A DNA stretch of 18,057 nucleotides from STC-54 sp964504665 (GTDB taxonomy: Bacteria > Patescibacteriota > Microgenomatia > Daviesbacterales > UBA10151), in NCBI GenBank assembly GCA_964504665.1, contig CAZDEH010000018.1, positions 1-18,057 on the forward strand. The letters are read 5' to 3'. The notes under the pieces are model-generated. The model saw nothing but the letters and a program-made list of their open reading frames with translations, made no database searches and was not told the DNA's origin. Positions 13,777 through 18,057 of this stretch are shown here, in pieces (the first letter of the stretch is position 1; each line of letters opens with the position of its first letter). Both the position numbers and the translations under genes were made by a program.

Positions 13777-15953
13777 ACTCCAACTACTTTAAAAGTTGAT
13801 CCAGAAGAAGTTTTAGAAACTTCAATTCTGACTGGAAATTCTTCCTTGAGTTCATCCAAATGAGTGATAACTAGAATTTTAGCAAAATCATTTTTAATGA
13901 CGTTTAAAGCCTCTATAATTCTACTTCTTCCTTCAGCATCCTGAGTCCCAAAACCCTCATCTATAACTAAAAATTGTAGTTTTGAACCTGCCCTGTGAGT
14001 TAGAAGTTTAGATAAAGCAAGCCTGATAGCAAAATTAACTCTAAACTGTTCCCCCCCGGAGTATCCTTCATAAGGTCTCTCTCCTGTTTCATCAGAAATA
14101 ACAATGTCCAAAGTTTCTACAATCCCTTTTTCGCCATCAGCCATTTTGGTTTTTGTTTCTCTTTGAGTTTCTAATCTAACTTTCATTCTTCCATCTGTGA
14201 GTTTTTCGAGTAGCTTATTTGTTTCTTCTTCTATTTCCGGAATAGCAGTTTCTATAATCATGGCCTGAATGCCTTTTTTGCCAAAAGCTAAACTAAGTTC
14301 TTCATAGATATTTTTTTCCTTTTGTAAATTATTTTTTTCTTCTGACTTTTGCTTTTGGATTTTTTCCATTTGGGCTGTTCTAGAAATTAATTCTGTAATT
14401 TGTCCTAAAGACCCCCTGGCTTCTTTTTCCTCGTGGCGAATCTTTTCTAAGATGGCTTCATTGTTATTAATTTCACTATTAGTACCGGAGACTCTCTCTG
14501 ATAAATTAGGAAGTTTGGAAATTTCCTCAGATAATTTATCTACCTGTATTTTTTTATTTTGGAATAAAACCCTCATTTCTAAGACTACTTTTTCCTCAGT
14601 TTCTAAAGTTGCTTGAATTTGCAGCATTTCTTCTTTTTGTTTTTGTTTATTTTCTAAATTTTCTAGCTCTAAAATAATCTGTTGATATTTCTGGGAATTA
14701 AACAATAAAGACTGCAGTTTTTTTTCTAAATTAGTTATCTCCATTTCTTCTTGGGAAAGATCTATTTTTTTTAAACTTTCTTCTAAGGTAGTAATTTGAG
14801 TATTTATTTCTTGGTGAACATGTATTTTTTCAGCCTTACCAATTTCCTGTCCACAAGTGGGGCAGATGGCATTGGTTTTTGATAATGATACAAGTTGTGA
14901 CTTTAGTTTATCAATTTCATTTTGGGCAGTTGTTATTTGTTGTTTTTTTAGGTTATTTAGCCCATTTATATCAGATAATTTTTTCTCTATTTCTAATTTT
15001 TCTTGTTTAGTTTTTGCTAAAGCTTCTTTTTCCTGTTGGAGAGTTTTTAAATTTTCTAGTTCTTTTTCCACCCCACTTAATTTTTCCATTTGCAGTTTCA
15101 AATTTTCAATTTTTTCTTTTCTATTTTTACCTTGACTTAAAATATCATCTAATTCTTTTTTATTTTCCAGATAATTTTGTTCCAGTTTAATTCTTTGTTC
15201 ATTGGCTAAATTTAAAGCCTCCTTTTCTTCTCTTAAAATTTTTAACTGTTTTTCCAGAGATTTAAGTTGAGTTTCTATCTGAGTAATTCTTTCTTCGGCG
15301 ACTTTTTTCTTTTCAGACCGCTCTTCTTTTTGTGATAGTTCAGCGTCTATTTCTAGCAGCTGATAATCCAGAAGCTGTATTTTAACTTGATTTTCTTTGA
15401 TCTTTTCTTTAGCCTTTTCCTCTAACAGATCATAGTGAGACAGGCCTAAAATATCTGCTAAAATTCTTTTTCTCTCAGTTGGACCTTTGGTAGTAAATTC
15501 ATCTGCATGCCCTTGGCGGAGAAAAGCTGAGTTAGTAAAAGTTTCATAAGTTAAATGTAGTGTGTCGCTAATTTTTTGCTCCGTAGCTTTAATTGTTCCC
15601 TCTGTAAAGTTATGCAAAGTCTCGCCTCTAGCGGAATTACCGGATAAAAATTCCAGTGAAGTCGTCCCTCCGGATTTTAGAGCACGTTGTCTTTTAACCG
15701 TGAAGATATGGTTATCTAGCTCAAAAGAAAATTCTACCAGCATAGTATTTTGTCCCAGTCTTATTAGTTGGTCTGAAGAGTCTCCCAATCTGGAAACTCC
15801 CCAAAGGCACCAAGTAATAGAATCTAAAAGAGAAGATTTTCCAGCTCCATTTAATCCAGAAATAGCAGCCAGATGAAAATTAGTAAAATCCAGCTCCGGG
15901 ACAGATTCCCCGTAAGAGGTAAAATTAGATAAGTTTAATTTAACAGGGATCAT
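13773..15953 (-). CDS. sbcC: SbcC/Rad50-family nuclease subunit, short coiled coil
   Basis: A 726-aa ABC-type SMC-like ATPase, partner of SbcD in the complex that processes double-strand ends and hairpins. Walker A is GLNGAGKSS (33-41). Long coiled-coil arms span about 175-560, with a zinc-hook CPTCG near residue 362 at their apex. The ABC signature YSGGEQFR is near 630, and Walker B LQFLVIDEG with the following GTQDAEGRS is near 664. It is much shorter than E. coli SbcC (1048 aa) because the arms are shorter, which is common outside the Proteobacteria. It is separated from sbcD by the opposite-strand gene at 16031, so it has its own promoter (TTGTCA-17-TATACT, 17 nt before the ATG) that shares its -35 region with the divergent one. 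Confidence 0.93.
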   Translation of the reverse strand: MIPVKLNLSNFTSYGESVPELDFTNFHLAAISGLNGAGKSSLLDSITWCLWGVSRLGDSSDQLIRLGQNTMLVEFSFELDNHIFTVKRQRALKSGGTTSLEFLSGNSARGETLHNFTEGTIKATEQKISDTLHLTYETFTNSAFLRQGHADEFTTKGPTERKRILADILGLSHYDLLEEKAKEKIKENQVKIQLLDYQLLEIDAELSQKEERSEKKKVAEERITQIETQLKSLEKQLKILREEKEALNLANEQRIKLEQNYLENKKELDDILSQGKNRKEKIENLKLQMEKLSGVEKELENLKTLQQEKEALAKTKQEKLEIEKKLSDINGLNNLKKQQITTAQNEIDKLKSQLVSLSKTNAICPTCGQEIGKAEKIHVHQEINTQITTLEESLKKIDLSQEEMEITNLEKKLQSLLFNSQKYQQIILELENLENKQKQKEEMLQIQATLETEEKVVLEMRVLFQNKKIQVDKLSEEISKLPNLSERVSGTNSEINNNEAILEKIRHEEKEARGSLGQITELISRTAQMEKIQKQKSEEKNNLQKEKNIYEELSLAFGKKGIQAMIIETAIPEIEEETNKLLEKLTDGRMKVRLETQRETKTKMADGEKGIVETLDIVISDETGERPYEGYSGGEQFRVNFAIRLALSKLLTHRAGSKLQFLVIDEGFGTQDAEGRSRIIEALNVIKNDFAKILVITHLDELKEEFPVRIEVSKTSSGSTFKVVGV
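13774..13787. repeat. 14-bp direct repeat, right copy
   Basis: Identical to 13074-13087. It covers the stop of the 94-aa gene and the last codons of sbcC on the other strand (V-V-G-V-stop). Confidence 0.6.
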
Positions 15954-15970
15954 GGTAAGTGGCTGAAGTT

Positions 15971-15999
15971 AGTATAGCTGGAAGTATTTGACTTGACAA
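15971..15999 (-). promoter_or_regulatory. sbcC promoter
   Basis: Minus-strand TTGTCA (15999-15994), a 17-bp spacer and TATACT (15976-15971), 17 nt from the ATG. The predicted leader is about 10 nt, without a Shine-Dalgarno sequence. Its -35 overlaps the -35 of the divergent promoter. Confidence 0.5.
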
Positions 16000-16021
16000 G
16001 CAACCTATAATATGTTAATAT
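15993..16021 (+). promoter_or_regulatory. Promoter of the 245-aa gene
   Basis: TTGACA (15993-15998), a 17-bp spacer and TAATAT (16016-16021), 9 nt before ATG 16031. The two -35 hexamers on opposite strands occupy nearly the same bases, so polymerase binding should be mutually exclusive. Confidence 0.5.
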
Positions 16022-16030
16022 CTCAAAATT

Positions 16031-16768
16031 ATGGCAGCAGATATCGAAAAATTAGCAGAACAATTTAAAAAACAATCTCCAGATATAGCATTTTTGCTCC
16101 TGTCCACAGCAAAAGTTGCTAGGTCTTTGGGCATACCCGAATCTTTTGATCATATAGAGCAAGAGCACCAAAGACAATCTCTGGTTTTAGCAGAACGTTT
16201 TGCCTCTAAGCTGGGTATGTCAGAAGAAGAATATATATCTACAATGCCACCATTTCCAAGAAGGGGTGGCAACTATGCTGAACGCGGCTTAACTGTACCA
16301 CTGCTTGTTGAAACTAGGATCCCATGGATGGAAGCAGCGAAGATTTGTGGTATTACCGTTTCTAGTCCTTTTCGTTATGTATCCTGGGAACGGAGGGACG
16401 ATATGGGAGAAAATTGGCAGGATAATATTTTTAAGATGCCAGATGCTCCCTACAGTGCTTGGGTTCAAGATGGTTCTAAGTTTATTTCTATGAGCTCAAG
16501 TGAAGTAAGAAGTAAGTTATTAGAAAAAGATAACAAAACTTATCGACCAGGTCGATTGCTCGATGCAATTGCCATGTTATGTGTTTATCCAGAGAGGTGC
16601 CGTGGTATGCATTGTAATATTGTTGGATCATCCATAAAAGAAAGGTTATATGTGCCCTGCGTTAGGCCTCAATATGCTGTACCGGGGTTTGATATTAATC
16701 ATATTGATTTCAAAAGTTCCTCTTACTTCCCACTTGTGATGGCTCAAGAAATCGGAACTTTAAGTTAA
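16031..16768 (+). CDS. Hypothetical protein inserted between sbcC and sbcD
   Basis: A 245-aa soluble protein I do not recognise. The N-terminal 70 residues are helical. The middle carries VETRIPWMEAAKICGI (93-108) and APYSAWVQDGSKF (139-151). The C-terminal part holds a Cys cluster, C184, C190, C195 and C210 with H194, that could bind a metal. It stands on the strand opposite to both nuclease genes and has its own leaderless-type promoter. It ends 12 nt before the sbcD stop. The position suggests an insertion into an ancestral sbcD-sbcC operon. Whether it has any link to DNA repair is unknown. Confidence 0.7.
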   Translation: MAADIEKLAEQFKKQSPDIAFLLLSTAKVARSLGIPESFDHIEQEHQRQSLVLAERFASKLGMSEEEYISTMPPFPRRGGNYAERGLTVPLLVETRIPWMEAAKICGITVSSPFRYVSWERRDDMGENWQDNIFKMPDAPYSAWVQDGSKFISMSSSEVRSKLLEKDNKTYRPGRLLDAIAMLCVYPERCRGMHCNIVGSSIKERLYVPCVRPQYAVPGFDINHIDFKSSSYFPLVMAQEIGTLS

Positions 16769-16780
16769 GTCTACTTATTT

Positions 16781-17944
16781 TTAATTCTCTAAAATTTTTA
16801 AGGCTAAGGTTTCTAACTGTTTTATTTTCTCAGGGCTATAATGTTTGGCTTTAAAATAAGCCTGCAAAGCTTCTATCGGTGAAAGCCTTTCTATTTCAGG
16901 TTGATTTTCCAGTTTGATCCTTTCTTTTCTCTCAATATTTCGGGAAATCCCTGCCACAAAAAAAGCTTCTGTTAACGCCTTTTTAATTTTATCCATTTCT
17001 ATTTCTTTGTTTAAATCTATTGGGATATCAAGGGTAATTTTCACAATCGCTTCTTTAATCTCTCTTTTTTCAATTTCCGCTAAGATAATTTTAGTAGGAT
17101 TTTCATCATTAGCTTTTAAGTCCATATTAATATGGATAAATTTTCGGGCAGGAGTTTTAATAAACTCATATGTTGTTTCACCGGTCTTTGGAACATCTAT
17201 CAGCACAAAACCTTTTTCTTCTTTGGCTTCTCCAAAATCAATTCGTTCAGGGGAGCCTGCATAAATAACATACGGTTTTTTAGAAAGTTCCTGGAATTTA
17301 TGGATATGTCCTAAAGCTACATAAGAAAGTTTTTTTTCCGTCAAAAGAGATAGGGGTAAGGTTACGTCATTGATGAGTGTTAAACTCTTTTCCGATCCAA
17401 ATGATGCTCCCTCAATTTCCGCATGCCCGACTAATACAGCAGGGCCGGAGGTTATAGCAGAGCTAATATCTTGATACATAGCAAGCAGTTTATCGCCAAT
17501 CTTTTTATAATACTCTTTATGCATCCAAGGGAGAGTTAAGACTTGTAAATTACCGGATTTAGTGGGAATATTTAAAAGTTCAGGTTTTCTGCTCACATAA
17601 ACGTTATCTATTTCCAGAGCTGAATAAATATCTAAAGTATTAGCTTTTCCTTCTGCGTTAGGAGTGTCATGATTGCCAGTGACCATGACAACAGGAATTC
17701 CGGCTTTAGCAATTTTTTTAATTCTTTCCCCAAAACCTCTTTGCTGGGTAGGGGATGGGTCCCTAGTTTTATAAGCATCTCCGGCAAACAAAAAAGCATC
17801 AATTTTTTCCTCGATCGCTTTATCCATGATAAAATCAAAAGTTTTTAAAAAATCCAGAAGTCTTGACTCAAGTCCTGTTTCTGGATCAAGTTTAGAATAA
17901 TTAGTCATGCCTATATGCAAGTCCCCAGTATGCAGCAACTTCAT
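16781..17944 (-). CDS. sbcD: SbcD/Mre11-family exonuclease
   Basis: A 387-aa metallophosphoesterase, the nuclease partner of SbcC. All core motifs are present: D8-L-H10 (TGDLHIG), D56 (FAGDAY), N91-H92-D93 (TGNHDTP), H174 (VGHAEIEG) and H213-I-H215 (LGHIHKF). Together they build the two-Mn2+ site. The region after about residue 280 should form the capping and SbcC-binding part, ending in helices with SPIEALQAYFKAK. An ATG two codons upstream (17950) exists. I chose 17944 because TATAAT ends 7 nt before it, whereas 17950 would leave only 1 nt. The usual sbcD-sbcC order is kept on the minus strand but is interrupted by the gene at 16031. Confidence 0.93.
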   Translation of the reverse strand: MKLLHTGDLHIGMTNYSKLDPETGLESRLLDFLKTFDFIMDKAIEEKIDAFLFAGDAYKTRDPSPTQQRGFGERIKKIAKAGIPVVMVTGNHDTPNAEGKANTLDIYSALEIDNVYVSRKPELLNIPTKSGNLQVLTLPWMHKEYYKKIGDKLLAMYQDISSAITSGPAVLVGHAEIEGASFGSEKSLTLINDVTLPLSLLTEKKLSYVALGHIHKFQELSKKPYVIYAGSPERIDFGEAKEEKGFVLIDVPKTGETTYEFIKTPARKFIHINMDLKANDENPTKIILAEIEKREIKEAIVKITLDIPIDLNKEIEMDKIKKALTEAFFVAGISRNIERKERIKLENQPEIERLSPIEALQAYFKAKHYSPEKIKQLETLALKILEN

Positions 17945-17951
17945 GGACATG

Positions 17952-17979
17952 ATTATATCACTATGATAAGAGATGTCAG
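17952..17979 (-). promoter_or_regulatory. sbcD promoter, leaderless geometry
   Basis: Minus-strand CTGACA (17979-17974), a 16-bp spacer and TATAAT (17957-17952), then 7 nt to ATG 17944. The remaining bases to the window end hold no gene that I can see. Confidence 0.55.
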
Positions 17980-18057
17980 ATCAAATAATATGTAATGCGA
18001 AATCTCAATTGATATAGTTTTGAGAAATCTAAACTGATACAACTGAAGGTGGGCAGT

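Noticed and set aside
14857..15135. Plus-strand open frame rich in Phe and Ser opposite sbcC.
   Set aside because: It is the antisense shadow of a Lys/Glu-rich coiled coil, with no promoter or protein-like composition.
18003..18025. Inverted repeat TCTCAA / TTGAGA near the right edge.
   Set aside because: Only 6 bp with an 11-nt loop and no U-tract. Expected by chance in AT-rich sequence.

Overview
This is an 18 kb AT-rich, gene-dense stretch of a bacterial chromosome. It most resembles the Candidate Phyla Radiation (Patescibacteria), probably the Microgenomates group. That placement rests on remembered family resemblance: a DUF5674-like protein, a PEGA-SH3 membrane protein, small multi-TM orphans, and a short SbcC with a short MetG. 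I ran no search. TGA is a normal stop here (489-491, 3306-3308, 13493-13495), so the UGA-recoding CPR lineages are excluded. No rRNA, tRNA, CRISPR array, transposase or phage gene was seen.

Layout. (1) 79-2085: two small translationally coupled orphan genes (minus) diverge from a 430-aa orphan (plus). (2) 2086-2508: a degraded spacer holding what look like the 5' ends of two convergent genes. (3) 2509-3312: a membrane-anchored PEGA-PEGA-SH3 protein. (4) 3306-7445 (minus): a polyprenyl-linked glycan operon. It runs from a processive-type GT2, through a small membrane protein and a WecA/MraY-like phosphosugar transferase, to a UbiA-family protein like decaprenyl-phosphate phosphoribosyltransferase. 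(5) 7481-11350: housekeeping genes tatD, pgeF, a Nudix hydrolase, metG and a four-TM orphan. (6) 11412-13776: a small membrane protein with a truncated tandem paralogue, a wHTH-Nudix fusion divergent from a DinB-like protein with a palindrome between them, then a DUF5674-like/94-aa gene pair. (7) 13773-17944: SbcC and SbcD (Rad50/Mre11 homologues), separated by a 245-aa orphan on the opposite strand.

How the parts fit. The glycan operon could start an undecaprenyl-PP-linked glycan (WecA-like), supply a lipid-linked pentose donor (UbiA-like) and polymerise or decorate (GT2), all at the cell membrane. SbcC and SbcD form the double-strand-end nuclease.

The strongest cross-cutting signal is regulatory. 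At most transcription-unit starts a -10-like hexamer lies only 6-9 nt before the ATG, often with a good -35 at 16-17 bp spacing. Internal operon genes also lack a clear Shine-Dalgarno sequence. This suggests mostly leaderless mRNAs, and it resolves several ambiguous start codons (metG, sbcD, the 430-aa gene). Convergent genes overlap at their stop codons, with no obvious hairpin terminators.
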